Of a stretch of DNA of 64,000 bases, positions 39,008 through 50,779 are shown one piece after another. The DNA comes from Macrococcus bovicus (GTDB lineage: Bacteria; Bacillota; Bacilli; Staphylococcales; Staphylococcaceae). The position numbers and the translations under genes are program-made. The notes under the pieces are model-generated. The model was not told the DNA's origin, did no database searches, and saw only the letters and a list, made by a program, of their open reading frames with translations. The stretch lies in contig NZ_SCWF01000003.1 of assembly GCF_004359575.1 (NCBI RefSeq), forward strand, positions 148,973-212,972, read 5' to 3'. How positions within the stretch are numbered: the stretch's first letter is position 1; the number at the start of each line of letters is the position of its first letter.

Positions 39008-40303
39008 ATGAGTGACATCAACTTAGAACAAATCAAAGGTTTATCAGAATCCCGCAATGAACCTGCATGGATGACGGCGATTCGAGAAGATGCGTTTAAT
39101 CGTTTATACGCGATCGACATGCCTAAACCGGACAAAACAAGACTTGACCGCTGGAATTTCGACGTGACTTATCATGCGGCGGACAGTACAACTTTTGACA
39201 GTACAGACGCGTTACCAGCAGAAGTGAAATCTATCATTGATGTTGAGGCTGTCGAAAATCTTTACGTCCAGCACAATAATACGCCTGCTTTCCTGAAAGT
39301 GGACGAAAATTTAGCGGCACAAGGTGTCATCATTAAAGACATTCACACTGCGATGGCAGAGCATAGTGACCTTGTTCAGCAGTACTTCATGACTGAAGGG
39401 GTTAAAGTCGATGAGCATCGTTTAACTGCCTTACATGCTGCCTTACTGAACGGCGGTCTGTTCATCTATGTACCAAAGAACGTGGTCATTGAGTCGCCGA
39501 TTCAGATGGTCGTGTTACATGATGACAAAGACGCGAATCTTTTCAATCACCTGCTGATTGTAGCGGATACAGGTTCAGAAGTGACTTATGTAGAGAACTA
39601 TTTATCCACAGTGGAAGAAGCAGCGGGACAACTGAATGTGATCTCAGAAGTTATCGCCAATGATAACGCTAAAATCACTTACGGCACTGTTGATTTCCTG
39701 GCAAAAGGTTTCACAGGCCACGTCATCCGTCGTGGTATCGCTCACAAGGATGCAACGATTGACTGGTCACTGGGTCTGATGAACGATGGTGACACAATCA
39801 ATGACAATACGACTTACTTGATGGGGGATAACTCAACAAGTAACTTAAAGACTGTCGTCGTCGGTCGCGGAGAACAGAAACTGAATTTCACGACGCAGAT
39901 TATTCAGTACGGTAAGAATTCTGTCGGTCATATTCTCAAGCACGGTGTAATGAAGGATGCGGCGTCTTCAATCTTCAACGGTATCGGCTATATCAAGCAC
40001 GGTGCGACTAAAGCGGATGCGCAGCAGGAATCGCGTGTACTGATGCTGTCAGAGAAATCACGTGGGGATGCCAATCCGATCCTGTTGATTGATGAAGATG
40101 ATGTAACAGCAGGGCACGCGGCATCAGCTGGACGTGTAGATCCAATGCAGCTCTTCTACCTGATGAGCCGTGGTATCTCTCAGGCTGAAGCAGAACGCTT
40201 AGTCATTCATGGTTTCCTGGCGCCTGTTGTCAATGAATTACCGATTGAAGCGGTAAGACGTCAGCTGACAGACGTTATCGAACAGAAAGTAGCAATTAAA
40301 TAA
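39008..40303 (+). CDS. sufD: Fe-S cluster assembly protein SufD
   Basis: 431 residues, AAGGAGG upstream. A beta-helix protein with the shared SufB/SufD core (VVVGRGEQKLNFTTQIIQYG, SIFNGIGYIKHGATKADAQQ) and the C-terminal [20 protein letters not shown]. It pairs with SufB to form the scaffold with SufC; the assembly site is at their interface. Lies 12 bases after sufC and 18 before sufS. Confidence 0.97.
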   Translation: MSDINLEQIKGLSESRNEPAWMTAIREDAFNRLYAIDMPKPDKTRLDRWNFDVTYHAADSTTFDSTDALPAEVKSIIDVEAVENLYVQHNNTPAFLKVDENLAAQGVIIKDIHTAMAEHSDLVQQYFMTEGVKVDEHRLTALHAALLNGGLFIYVPKNVVIESPIQMVVLHDDKDANLFNHLLIVADTGSEVTYVENYLSTVEEAAGQLNVISEVIANDNAKITYGTVDFLAKGFTGHVIRRGIAHKDATIDWSLGLMNDGDTINDNTTYLMGDNSTSNLKTVVVGRGEQKLNFTTQIIQYGKNSVGHILKHGVMKDAASSIFNGIGYIKHGATKADAQQESRVLMLSEKSRGDANPILLIDEDDVTAGHAASAGRVDPMQLFYLMSRGISQAEAERLVIHGFLAPVVNELPIEAVRRQLTDVIEQKVAIK

Positions 40304-41981
<1,678 letters not shown>

Positions 41982-41993
41982 GGAGTGAACCAA

Positions 41994-43391
41994 ATGGCTA
42001 AAAAAGCACCAGATGTGGGCGATTATAAATATGGTTTCCATGATAAAGACGTATCGATTTTCCGTTCAGAACGGGGTCTGACTGAAGATATCGTGCGTGA
42101 GATCTCTAAGATGAAGGAAGAACCGGAATGGATGCTCAACTTCCGATTAAAATCATTAAAGCAGTTCTATAAAATGCCGATGCCGATGTGGGGCGGTGAC
42201 TTATCAGAGCTGAACTTTGATGAAATCACTTACTACGTTAAACCATCAGAACATACAGAGCGTTCATGGGACGAAGTACCTGAAGAAATTAAGCAGACCT
42301 TTGATAAATTAGGTATCCCTGAAGCGGAGCAGAAATATCTTGCTGGTGTCTCTGCCCAGTATGAATCAGAAGTGGTATACCACAATATGCAGGAAGACCT
42401 GGAAGCACAGGGCATCATCTTTAAGGACACAGACTCAGCATTACGTGAGAATGAAGATATCTTCAAAGAACATTTCGCATCAGTGATTCCGCCTGCCGAC
42501 AACAAGTTTGCGGCTCTTAACTCTGCGGTATGGTCAGGTGGCTCATTCATCTATGTACCGAAGAATGTTAAACTGGATACACCACTGCAAGCTTACTTCC
42601 GTATCAACTCAGAGAATATGGGGCAGTTTGAACGTACGCTGATCATTGTGGATGAAGGCGCAAGTGTCCACTACGTAGAAGGCTGTACAGCACCTGTTTA
42701 TACAACCAACTCACTGCACTCTGCTGTCGTTGAGATCATCGTGAAGAAAGACGCATACTGCCGCTATACAACCATCCAGAACTGGGCGAACAACGTCTTC
42801 AACCTGGTGACTAAACGTACATTTGTCTATGAAAACGGCACAATGGAATGGATCGATGGTAACATCGGTTCTAAACTGACGATGAAATACCCGGCTTGTT
42901 ACCTCCTCGGCGAGGGCGCACGTGGTATGACGTTATCTATCGCCTTGGCAGGTAAAGGACAGGTACAGGATGCCGGCGCGAAAATGATTCATAAAGCACC
43001 GAACACCTCTTCAACAATCGTCTCTAAATCTATCTCTAAACAAGGCGGTAAAGTGGTTTACCGCGGTATCGTTCACTTCGGCCGTGATGCTGAGGGTGCA
43101 CGTTCAAATATTGAATGTGATACACTCATCATGGACAACGCGTCAACTTCTGACACGATTCCTTACAATGAAGTCATGAACGACAACATCTCTTTAGAGC
43201 ATGAAGCAAAAGTCTCTAAAGTATCTGAAGAACAGCTCTTCTATCTGATGAGCCGTGGTATCTCAGAAGAAGAAGCGACTGAAATGATCGTGATGGGCTT
43301 CATCGAGCCATTCACCAAAGAATTACCGATGGAGTACGCAGTAGAGATGAACCGTCTCATCAAGTTCGAGATGGAAGGTTCAATCGGTTAA
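41994..43391 (+). CDS. sufB: Fe-S cluster assembly protein SufB
   Basis: 465 residues from ATG 41994 (AAGGAG eight bases away); GTG 41985 falls inside the ribosome site. SufB is the scaffold subunit on which clusters form with SufC and SufD. Conserved beta-helix parts include [20 protein letters not shown], with the sulfur-accepting Cys, and [14 protein letters not shown] [12 protein letters not shown]. The C-terminus [20 protein letters not shown] parallels SufD. Last gene of the operon, followed by a terminator. Confidence 0.98.
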   Translation: MAKKAPDVGDYKYGFHDKDVSIFRSERGLTEDIVREISKMKEEPEWMLNFRLKSLKQFYKMPMPMWGGDLSELNFDEITYYVKPSEHTERSWDEVPEEIKQTFDKLGIPEAEQKYLAGVSAQYESEVVYHNMQEDLEAQGIIFKDTDSALRENEDIFKEHFASVIPPADNKFAALNSAVWSGGSFIYVPKNVKLDTPLQAYFRINSENMGQFERTLIIVDEGASVHYVEGCTAPVYTTNSLHSAVVEIIVKKDAYCRYTTIQNWANNVFNLVTKRTFVYENGTMEWIDGNIGSKLTMKYPACYLLGEGARGMTLSIALAGKGQVQDAGAKMIHKAPNTSSTIVSKSISKQGGKVVYRGIVHFGRDAEGARSNIECDTLIMDNASTSDTIPYNEVMNDNISLEHEAKVSKVSEEQLFYLMSRGISEEEATEMIVMGFIEPFTKELPMEYAVEMNRLIKFEMEGSIG

Positions 43392-43399
43392 TTCACAAC

Positions 43400-43432
43400 A
43401 AAAAAGACGAGTCTGATGCTCGTCTTTTTTTG
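43400..43432 (+). terminator. Terminator of the suf operon
   Basis: AAAAAGACGAG/CTCGTCTTTTT with seven-base loop. Confidence 0.92.
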
Positions 43433-43515
43433 TTTGTGAAAATTTAGGTATCTTTATTAGTGAAATTGCGTTAAGATTTTTATGTTAACGACGGCAGACA
43501 GAAAGGAGACATCTT

Positions 43516-44442
43516 ATGATTAATACCTATATCAATTCAGATGAAGGGACCATTATTAAAGCTGAACGATTCCAGCCGAACAACTGGATCAATATGACGC
43601 AGCCATCGCGCGAAGAAATGGAAGAAGTAGCGGAGCATTTCAATATCCCGATCGAATTCCTGGAAGATCCGCTCGATCCGGAAGAAAGTGCGCGTATTGA
43701 ATATGATGAAGAGACAAACAGTACATTGATCATCAATGATTTTCCGATTATAGATGAAAACATCAAACAGACTGTATCCTATATCACAGTGCCGATCGGC
43801 ATCATCTTAAGTAAAGGTTATATCATCACGATCTGTTCCCGTGAACATGAGATGTTCAATAAACTGATGAATCGACGTTTTGATCTGCGCATGAAGTCGA
43901 GATTTCTGCTGGAAGTACTCTTTACAGTAGCGACGATGTACAACAATACATTGAAGCGACTGAACCGTGAACGTCTGCGCATCGAGAGTAACTTAAGAAC
44001 ATCACTGACGAATAAGCAGCTCTATGAACTGATGGAGCTCGAGAAAAGTCTGGTGTACTTCCTGACCTCACTCACGGCCAATGGTGATACAATCAAGCGG
44101 ATCTTCCGCTCCCGTTCAATCAAGCTTTATGATGAAGATAAAGAACTGCTGGAAGACTTGATGATTGAGAATACACAGGCTTTAAGTACGACAGAGCTCT
44201 ATACGAATATCCTGGAGAGTATCGCCGGGTCCTATTCTTCACTCATCGGTAATGAGATGAACAATATCATGCGGCTCCTCACACTGGTCACAGTATTCCT
44301 GACCTTGCCGACCCTTGTCTTCAGTTTCTTCGGTATGAATGTCGACTTGCCTCAACTGAACTGGATAGGCACGGTATCAGTCGCGTTTCTTCTGATGGCA
44401 CTGACCTATATATTCCTTGTCAAAAAGAACATCTTCAAATAG
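43516..44442 (+). CDS. corA: CorA family divalent cation transporter
   Basis: 308 residues. A long cytoplasmic N-terminal domain (1-245) ends in two C-terminal membrane helices (about 250-272 and 283-303) joined by FFGMNVDLP; GMN is the CorA selectivity signature. It imports magnesium (or, in some family members, exports or carries cobalt or nickel) as a homopentamer. AGAAAGGAG precedes the ATG. No magnesium riboswitch is seen in the 83-base upstream gap. Confidence 0.93.
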   Translation: MINTYINSDEGTIIKAERFQPNNWINMTQPSREEMEEVAEHFNIPIEFLEDPLDPEESARIEYDEETNSTLIINDFPIIDENIKQTVSYITVPIGIILSKGYIITICSREHEMFNKLMNRRFDLRMKSRFLLEVLFTVATMYNNTLKRLNRERLRIESNLRTSLTNKQLYELMELEKSLVYFLTSLTANGDTIKRIFRSRSIKLYDEDKELLEDLMIENTQALSTTELYTNILESIAGSYSSLIGNEMNNIMRLLTLVTVFLTLPTLVFSFFGMNVDLPQLNWIGTVSVAFLLMALTYIFLVKKNIFK

Positions 44443-44445
44443 CAG

Positions 44446-44477
44446 AAGGACTGAACAATATGTTCAGTCCTTTATTT
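44446..44477. terminator. Bidirectional terminator corA / fetB
   Basis: Twelve-pair stem AAGGACTGAACA/TGTTCAGTCCTT with ATA loop, T-rich on the plus strand; the minus gene ends at its right edge. Confidence 0.85.
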
Positions 44478-45230
44478 TTGATATTCGCCGAGAAACTGCT
44501 CTTTTTCATTGAAGAGGGTCGGATAACTGAGGAAGCCGACCATGACACTTGATACAGTCGCAGCAGTGAGCAGCAGGAAAAGAATAAGCAGCTGGAACTG
44601 GACAGCGACGATAGGGTCTGCCCCCCCGATAATCTGGCCGCTCATCATCCCCGGCAACTGTACGAGCCCCATCGTCTTCTGACTTTCAATTGTCGGTATC
44701 ATCGCACTTCTGATGGCTGACATCAGGCTTCTATGTATGGCCTGTTTATTCGTTCCGCCAAGCGATAATATCAGTTCGATCTGTTCATCGTTATTTCTGA
44801 TTTCACTGAGGAAGCGGTTTAAGAACAGAAGGGAGAGGACCATCGAGTTACCGATGACCATGCCGCTGATAGGGATGACATAACGCGCTTCAAACGGGAT
44901 GATGTGAAAGCCGAGCATGATCCCCATCGTAATGACTTCAACTGTGATCAGTGTCACGACAATCTTCCATGTGATACCTTTTATACCTTGCCCTTTTTTG
45001 ATGATATTCTGAGTCGCTGCTGTGATCATCAGTAAGATCATCAGCAGGATATAGACAGGATGATTGCCCTCAAAGACAAATGTCAGAATATAACCGACGA
45101 TAAAAAGCTGGATGGTGCTGCGGATGGTCGCGATGATAATATCTTTCTCGAGACCCAGTTTCAGGTAAGCTGTGAGCACTAAAGGAATGATGACGAAGAT
45201 GATCGTCAGACTGAGCTGTAATAGAGTCAT
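44472..45230 (-). CDS. fetB: UPF0014 ABC permease, FetB-like iron exporter
   Basis: 252 residues with about six or seven membrane helices. SLGGTNKQAIHRSLMSAIRSAMIPTI and GLVQLPGMMSGQIIGGADP are the UPF0014 core that couples to the ATPase. In E. coli FetAB exports iron and confers peroxide resistance. It overlaps fetA by four bases, so both are made from one message reading leftwards. The biological role in Firmicutes is inferred from E. coli. Confidence 0.85.
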   Translation of the reverse strand: MTLLQLSLTIIFVIIPLVLTAYLKLGLEKDIIIATIRSTIQLFIVGYILTFVFEGNHPVYILLMILLMITAATQNIIKKGQGIKGITWKIVVTLITVEVITMGIMLGFHIIPFEARYVIPISGMVIGNSMVLSLLFLNRFLSEIRNNDEQIELILSLGGTNKQAIHRSLMSAIRSAMIPTIESQKTMGLVQLPGMMSGQIIGGADPIVAVQFQLLILFLLLTAATVSSVMVGFLSYPTLFNEKEQFLGEYQK

Positions 45231-45943
45231 TGTTCTTCTCCTTCAATAAATTCTCTGACTGCTGAAATTTGACTGTGCAGCAATGTCTTGGAATCACCTG
45301 TATGTTCGACGCGTCCGTCTTTCAGCATGATATAACGGTCTGTGGCCCGCACCGCCTGGTCAACATCATGTGTAATCCAGATAATGGTGACTTGCTGACT
45401 CTCATGAATAGAATGGATAAGCTTTTCCACTTCTTTCACACTGCGCGGGTCCAGACTGGAAGTGATTTCATCGAGCAGGAGCACACGCGGCTGATTGACG
45501 AGTGTACGTGCTATAGACAGTCTCTGACGCTGACCGCCGGACAGAGATTTGATGTCCTGTGTCAGTGGGACATCTTCTAAATCGACCTGGGTAAGAAGGC
45601 CGACCGCTTCATCTTCAGTTAGAGTGTCACCCGCAATGGCTCTTGGCAGATTCAGGTTGTCAAAGACTGTGCCGGGCAGCATCGGCGCACTCTGCAGCGC
45701 CATACCGGCATGGCGTCTGAGATTCAGCATATCCATATTGGAGATAGGGGTGTCATTGAAGTAAATTTCTCCGGAAGTGGGGCTATGCAGTCCGTTCAGG
45801 AGTTTAAGCAGAGTCGTTTTGCCGGCCCCTGAAGGTCCGATGAGTGCTGTGATGGTGCCGGACGGAAACTGGCAGGTGATATCATGCAGAATATGATGCT
45901 CATTTCGAGTGACATTAATTTTTTCAAGTTGGATGGTCGTCAT
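45227..45943 (-). CDS. fetA: ABC ATP-binding protein, FetA-like
   Basis: 238 residues. Walker A GPSGAGKTT, Q loop region MALQSAP, signature LSGGQRQRLSIA, Walker B VLLLDEITSSLD and the switch His in IWITHDVDQ. Partner of the UPF0014 permease downstream. AGAAAGGAAT precedes the ATG on the minus strand. It is divergent from the DUF72 gene, sharing a 63-base region. Confidence 0.9.
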   Translation of the reverse strand: MTTIQLEKINVTRNEHHILHDITCQFPSGTITALIGPSGAGKTTLLKLLNGLHSPTSGEIYFNDTPISNMDMLNLRRHAGMALQSAPMLPGTVFDNLNLPRAIAGDTLTEDEAVGLLTQVDLEDVPLTQDIKSLSGGQRQRLSIARTLVNQPRVLLLDEITSSLDPRSVKEVEKLIHSIHESQQVTIIWITHDVDQAVRATDRYIMLKDGRVEHTGDSKTLLHSQISAVREFIEGEEQ

Positions 45944-46006
45944 TTTTAGATTCCTTTCTAGAGAGTGTCCTCATGACTTATGATATGATTAGACTAGGTG
46001 ATGATA

Positions 46007-46855
46007 ATGATAAATATAGGATTAACCGCCTGGTCGGATCATGATACATTATATCCTGAACTGGCGAATAAAAAAGATAAATTATATACATATGGCAGTT
46101 ATTTTCCGACTGTTGAACTGGATGCAAGTTACTATGCGATCCAGCCTGAACGGAATATACGGAAATGGATCAGTGAGACGCCGGACCGCTTCAAGTTTGT
46201 CGTCAAAATTCATCAGGCACTGACCGGTCATGCGGAAGTCGAGCAGTACGCAGATACGAGAATCCAGCTGATTGAACAGTTTAACCTGATGGTAGGTCCA
46301 TTGATAGAAGAAGACCGGCTGGCCATGGTCCTGGTGCAGTTCCCGCCCTGGTTCGACTGTAATACCCAGAACATTAATTATATACTATATCTGAAGCAGC
46401 ACTTACGAGAAATGCCTATCGCGATAGAGTTTCGTCATGACAGCTGGTTTACAGAAGAGATGACAGAGAATACGCTGCTTTTTCTCTATGAAAATAAACT
46501 GATCCATGCGGTATGCGACGAGCCGCAGAGCGGTCATGGCTCTATTCCGATGGTGAACCGGGTGACGCATCCCATCTCGCTTGTCAGGCTGCACGGCAGA
46601 AATGTGGCAGGCTGGACGAAGAAGGATATGTCTGACCAGGAATGGCGGGATGTCCGCTATTTATACGAATACAATGAAGAAGAACTGCAGGCTCTCGCAG
46701 CCAAGTTCAGAATACTCGATCAGAAGGCAGAAGAAGTGTACGTCATCTTCAATAATAACTCAGGCGGACATGCAGCAGGCAATGCCTTACGGATGAAAGA
46801 GATACTCGGGATTGATTATGATCATTTAAATGCACAGCAGCTGTCGCTGTTCTAA
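46007..46855 (+). CDS. DUF72 protein (YunF-like)
   Basis: 282 residues. GTG 45998, ATG 46001 and ATG 46007 are all in frame; AGGTG at 45996-46000 and homology of the start MINIGLTAWSDHDTLYP favour 46007. DUF72 is a TIM-barrel-like family; conserved parts are VELDASYYAI, FKFVVKIHQALTGH, LVQFPPWF and IEFRHDSWF, and the C-terminal VYVIFNNNSGGHAA. Its activity is not established. In B. subtilis the homologue sits with yunD and yunE; both neighbours follow here. Terminal residues overlap no other gene. Confidence 0.87.
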   Translation: MINIGLTAWSDHDTLYPELANKKDKLYTYGSYFPTVELDASYYAIQPERNIRKWISETPDRFKFVVKIHQALTGHAEVEQYADTRIQLIEQFNLMVGPLIEEDRLAMVLVQFPPWFDCNTQNINYILYLKQHLREMPIAIEFRHDSWFTEEMTENTLLFLYENKLIHAVCDEPQSGHGSIPMVNRVTHPISLVRLHGRNVAGWTKKDMSDQEWRDVRYLYEYNEEELQALAAKFRILDQKAEEVYVIFNNNSGGHAAGNALRMKEILGIDYDHLNAQQLSLF

Positions 46856-46865
46856 GGAGGACAAG

Positions 46866-47684
46866 ATGTCTATTGTACTACTCATTTTACTGGGCGTCGG
46901 CTCAGCTATTCTCGGCTCATTAGTCGGTCTCGGCGGCGGTATTATTATCGTGCCTTCCCTCATCTTTTTAGGTGGGACAGGTCTAATAGGCGGCATCACC
47001 CCGCAGACAGCTATCGGGACCTCAACGGTCATCCTGATCGCCACAGGATTATCGGCTTCAATCGGCTATATCAAGGCAAAACAGGTCGATATCAAGTCCG
47101 GTTTTCTCTTTCTGCTCGGCATTGTGCCGGGCGCTATTGTGGGCGCTTATCTCAGTCATTTTCTGACACTGAAAAGTTTCAATCTTTATTTCGGGCTGCT
47201 GATGATTATGATGAGTATCGTCCTGATGTTCAGGGATAAGATCAGGCCGATCAGGTTTTTTCAGAATCCCGCCCGTATGCGGTCTTTCACTGATGCCAAA
47301 GGGCAGACCTTCGAGTACAGTATTGCGCCGGTGCCTGCTGTGATGGCGACGTTTCTGGTCGGCTGCTTAACGGGATTGTTTGGTATTGGCGGCGGTGCGC
47401 TGATGACGCCGCTCATGATTATCGCCTTCAGATTCCCGCCGCATATCGCAGTCGGTACAAGCATGCTCATGATCCTGTTCTCCAGTATCTCTGGTGCTAT
47501 CAGTCATATTGTGCAGGGCAATGTCATCTGGCATTACGCAGTTATTCTAGTCGTTTCAAGTTTTATCGGCGCCTCAATCGGTGTCCAGATCAATAAACGT
47601 GCAAAGTCAGAGACAGTCGTACTGATGCTGAGACTCATTATGCTGGCTCTTGGTTGTTATCTGATCATAAAAAGCCTGATTTAA
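46866..47684 (+). CDS. TauE/SafE family membrane transporter (YunE-like)
   Basis: 272 residues from ATG 46866, with AAGGAGG ten bases upstream. Eight hydrophobic segments and two internal repeats with the glycine pattern GSLVGLGGGIIIVPSL and GLFGIGGGALMTPLM define the TauE/SafE fold. Members export or import sulfite, sulfoacetate or other organic anions. It lies 10 bases after DUF72 and 12 before the YunD-like gene, forming a three-gene operon. Substrate unknown. Confidence 0.87.
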   Translation: MSIVLLILLGVGSAILGSLVGLGGGIIIVPSLIFLGGTGLIGGITPQTAIGTSTVILIATGLSASIGYIKAKQVDIKSGFLFLLGIVPGAIVGAYLSHFLTLKSFNLYFGLLMIMMSIVLMFRDKIRPIRFFQNPARMRSFTDAKGQTFEYSIAPVPAVMATFLVGCLTGLFGIGGGALMTPLMIIAFRFPPHIAVGTSMLMILFSSISGAISHIVQGNVIWHYAVILVVSSFIGASIGVQINKRAKSETVVLMLRLIMLALGCYLIIKSLI

Positions 47685-47696
47685 AGAGGGGATATT

Positions 47697-49010
47697 ATGG
47701 AAATCAAACTCTACCATACAAATGATATTCACAGTCATCTGTCGACTTTCAATAAGATTATTCGCTATTTAAAGGACAGACCGGACAACAGTTATTACGT
47801 CGATCTAGGCGATCATGTGGATAGAAGTCATCCTTATACCGAGGGAACACTGGGCAAGGGAAACGTTGAACTGCTGAACGAAGCACATGTCAAAGTAGCG
47901 ACCATCGGCAACAACGAGGGCATCACATTGACCCATGAGGACTTTAATGCACTGTATGATGAGGCAGACTTTAAAGTGACATGCTGCAACCTGTTTGATA
48001 TGGAAGGACAGCTCCCCCGTCACCTCAGGCTGCATGTGATCGATGAGTTCAAGGGTGTTAAATTCGGCTTTATCGGTGCAACAGCAGAGTTCACACCTTT
48101 TTATAAGGCACTCGGCTGGCAGGTGACAGAGCCGCTTGACGCCATCCGCAAGCAGGTTGAAGCGATCCGCAGTGAATGTGATGTCGTCATTATTCTGAGT
48201 CATCTAGGGATTTTTGCCGACCGCCGGATCGCCGAGGAAATTCCAGGTATCGATTTAATACTCGGTGCGCATACGCATCATCATTTTGATAAGGGGGAAC
48301 GGGTCAATGGTGTCCTTATCGGTGCGGCGGGCAGATATGGTGAATATATCGGTGAGATCAAACTGCAATTTGACGGCCGACATCTCGTGCAGAAAGAGGC
48401 AAGACTGATTGAGACTGATGAACTGGCCGATAGTGAGGATCATTATTATGAGGAAGGCCGTGACTTGCTCAGTGAAGTCATCCATCACAGTCTGATCAGT
48501 CTGCCAAGACGACTGTACAGCGCGTCCTACACGACGGCACTGCTGGCAAGGGAACTGAGAATTGAACTGGATGCAGACTGTGCCTTGATCAATTCAGGAC
48601 TGATCGTTGAAGGTTACGAAGGAGACAGCTTGACGAAATATGATCTGCATAAGATGCTGCCGCATCCCATTAATCCTGTTAAGATCACACTTTCCGGACG
48701 AGAGCTGAAAGAAGTCATCGCTATGAGCAGCAAGCATGAGTTCCGCGATGAAATTGTCAAAGGATATGGCTTCAGGGGTGACGTCTTCGGTATGTATGTA
48801 ACGGATCATATCGGCTATATTCAGTCCGAGCGACAGTTTTTTGTGGGGGATCAGCTGATTGATGATCATCAGACCTATACACTTGCCACGCTAGATATGT
48901 ATACGTTCGGACGTTTTTTCCCGCAGTTCGTCCAGAATGACAAAGCCTACTTTATGCCTGAGTTTCTGCGGGATGTCATGCAGCTCGCACTGGATAGAAG
49001 GTTTTCATGA
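47697..49010 (+). CDS. YunD-like bifunctional metallophosphatase/5'-nucleotidase
   Basis: 437 residues, no signal peptide, so cytoplasmic unlike secreted 5'-nucleotidases. The N-terminal metallophosphoesterase domain has YHTNDIHSH, YVDLGDHVDRS, IGNNEG, ILSHLG and LGAHTHHHF, i.e. the complete metal set. The C-terminal 5'-nucleotidase domain (about 265-430) binds the nucleoside. YunD of Bacillus belongs to the same family with unknown natural substrate. Last gene of the DUF72-TauE-YunD unit. Confidence 0.88.
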   Translation: MEIKLYHTNDIHSHLSTFNKIIRYLKDRPDNSYYVDLGDHVDRSHPYTEGTLGKGNVELLNEAHVKVATIGNNEGITLTHEDFNALYDEADFKVTCCNLFDMEGQLPRHLRLHVIDEFKGVKFGFIGATAEFTPFYKALGWQVTEPLDAIRKQVEAIRSECDVVIILSHLGIFADRRIAEEIPGIDLILGAHTHHHFDKGERVNGVLIGAAGRYGEYIGEIKLQFDGRHLVQKEARLIETDELADSEDHYYEEGRDLLSEVIHHSLISLPRRLYSASYTTALLARELRIELDADCALINSGLIVEGYEGDSLTKYDLHKMLPHPINPVKITLSGRELKEVIAMSSKHEFRDEIVKGYGFRGDVFGMYVTDHIGYIQSERQFFVGDQLIDDHQTYTLATLDMYTFGRFFPQFVQNDKAYFMPEFLRDVMQLALDRRFS

Positions 49011-49071
49011 AGCAGACATTTTAATTTAAATCACTTTGCGTTATAATTAATGGATATCGGAGGGATGTATT

Positions 49072-49977
49072 GTGGCGACAAGAAATGAAGAAATTCTCAG
49101 AAAACCTGAATGGTTAAAAATAAAGCTTAATACGAACCAGAACTATACAGGACTTAAGAAAATGATGCGTGAGAAGAACCTGCATACGGTATGTGAGGAA
49201 GCAAAATGTCCGAACATCCATGAGTGCTGGGGTGAACGACGTACAGCGACTTTCATGATTCTCGGTGCAGTCTGTACACGTGCCTGCCGCTTCTGTGCGG
49301 TTAAGACAGGTCTGCCGAACGAACTTGACTTAAATGAACCCGAACGTGTGGCAGAATCAGTCGAACTGATGAACCTGAAGCACGTTGTCATCACAGCGGT
49401 GGCACGTGATGACTTGAAAGACGGCGGTTCTGAAGTCTATGCAGAAACGATCCGCAAAGTACGCGAACGCAATCCATACACGACAATAGAAGTGCTGCCA
49501 TCAGATATGGGCGGCAGCTTTGAGAACTGGGAGCGCCTCATGAATGCGCGGCCTGATATCCTGAATCACAATATCGAAACAGTCCGCAGATTGACGCCGA
49601 GAGTTCGGGCTCGTGCAACCTATGACCGCTCACTTGAAGTGCTCCGTCGTTCGAAGGAACTGCAGCCGGATATTCCGACTAAATCAAGCCTGATGGTCGG
49701 CCTGGGTGAGACTTGGGACGAAATCCTTGAAGTGATGGATGATCTGCGTGCAAATGACGTGGACATCATGACAATCGGCCAGTACTTGCAGCCATCTCGT
49801 AAGCATATCAAAGTTCAGAAATACTATTCACCGCTTGAATTCGGTAAATTACGTAAAATAGCGATGGACAAAGGTTTCAAACACTGCCAGGCTGGGCCGA
49901 TGGTACGTAGTTCTTACCATGCTGATGAACAGGTGAACGAGGCAGCGAAACAACGTCAGGCGCTCGGAGAAGCTTAA
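49072..49977 (+). CDS. lipA: Lipoyl synthase
   Basis: 301 residues from GTG 49072 (GGAGGG upstream; a TATAAT at 49042-49047 could be its -10). Inserts two sulfurs into octanoyl chains bound to GcvH or E2 proteins. The radical SAM motif is CTRACRFC and the auxiliary-cluster Cys motif [12 protein letters not shown]; the C-terminal RSSYHADE provides the Ser ligand. Both clusters depend on the Suf system encoded upstream. The stop overlaps the yutD start by one base. Confidence 0.98.
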   Translation: MATRNEEILRKPEWLKIKLNTNQNYTGLKKMMREKNLHTVCEEAKCPNIHECWGERRTATFMILGAVCTRACRFCAVKTGLPNELDLNEPERVAESVELMNLKHVVITAVARDDLKDGGSEVYAETIRKVRERNPYTTIEVLPSDMGGSFENWERLMNARPDILNHNIETVRRLTPRVRARATYDRSLEVLRRSKELQPDIPTKSSLMVGLGETWDEILEVMDDLRANDVDIMTIGQYLQPSRKHIKVQKYYSPLEFGKLRKIAMDKGFKHCQAGPMVRSSYHADEQVNEAAKQRQALGEA

Positions 49978-50417
49978 TGATTGTGAGAGCAGGCGATCAT
50001 CATTTTGAGATAATGGTCGATCATAAGAATGCTTTCAATCAGGAGCAGTTTGAAACGCGCTATTCAGAAGTACTCGATAAATATCCGATTATTGTCGGTG
50101 ATATCGGCTATGAACAGCTGCGTCTGAAAGGCTTCTATGAAGATAAAAATAAAAAAGCGGATATCAGCCGTAGATTTTCAAGCATCCAGGATTATCTGCT
50201 CGAATACTGTAACTTCGGCTGTGCTTATTTCGTCCTGAAACGGCTGACGGTACACGAAGTGATTCGCCACCAGGCAGAAGAGGTTGACGGAGAAACAGTA
50301 GAGGAAACGCCTGTAGAGGCTGAGGCAGTCCAAATAGAAGAGCCGGTGACACTCGCACCGGCTCAGGAGATTGACGATCTTACCACTGGTAAAACGCTCA
50401 AGGATTTTTTAAAGTAA
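49977..50417 (+). CDS. yutD: YutD family protein (DUF1027)
   Basis: 146 residues. ATG shares one base with the lipA stop. The N-terminal 100 residues are conserved in the family (NAFNQEQFETRYSEVLDKYP, DYLLEYCNFGCAYFVLKR); the last 40 are acidic and low in complexity (Glu/Val/Ala-rich). Function unknown; the persistent pairing with lipA suggests a link to lipoate or iron-sulfur metabolism, but that is only context. Confidence 0.88.
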   Translation: MIVRAGDHHFEIMVDHKNAFNQEQFETRYSEVLDKYPIIVGDIGYEQLRLKGFYEDKNKKADISRRFSSIQDYLLEYCNFGCAYFVLKRLTVHEVIRHQAEEVDGETVEETPVEAEAVQIEEPVTLAPAQEIDDLTTGKTLKDFLK

Positions 50418-50440
50418 CTGCGCAGGCAGTTACTTTTTTT
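50413..50440 (+). terminator. Terminator of lipA-yutD
   Basis: AGTAACTGC-GCAG-GCAGTTACT followed by eight T; begins at the yutD stop. Confidence 0.9.
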
Positions 50441-50703
50441 TAATGGATGACGTCATTTAAGAATTCAGTCACTTCTGCCGCTTCAGCGTCACTGATGCCG
50501 AGTACGTAGGCGATATAACCTTCCTCTTCCAGGTCATCACGACCGATGATGCCGAATTTATTGGACTGCGTATTCAGCACGATGGTCTTACCGTAATGGC
50601 GGTCGGTCTGGATGAGTGTCAAATCATGACGAGATTCTCCTAGAAAGCTGACGAAACGGACATTCGCCTTCTCAGAGTCATCGTATAAGAACATATCTAT
50701 CAT
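50440..50703 (-). CDS. DUF3055 family small protein
   Basis: 87 residues from ATG 50701-50703 (minus-strand GGAGGG six bases upstream); a longer start at 50721 is not supported by a ribosome site. Sequence MIDMFLYDDSEKANVRFVSF and SNKFGIIGRDDLEEEGY resembles the uncharacterised DUF3055 family of Firmicutes, usually near lipA/yutD. It is divergent from the HepT-like gene. Function unknown. Confidence 0.78.
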   Translation of the reverse strand: MIDMFLYDDSEKANVRFVSFLGESRHDLTLIQTDRHYGKTIVLNTQSNKFGIIGRDDLEEEGYIAYVLGISDAEAAEVTEFLNDVIH

Positions 50704-50779
50704 AATATCCCTCCGTCTCAAGTATATCAGTAATGAAGGCGATAAGAAAATTTGTTAAACTAGGGATGGAGGCGATAAC

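Noticed and set aside
43433..43515. Magnesium riboswitch before corA
   Set aside because: The gap is 83 bases, too short for an M-box, and no conserved core is visible.
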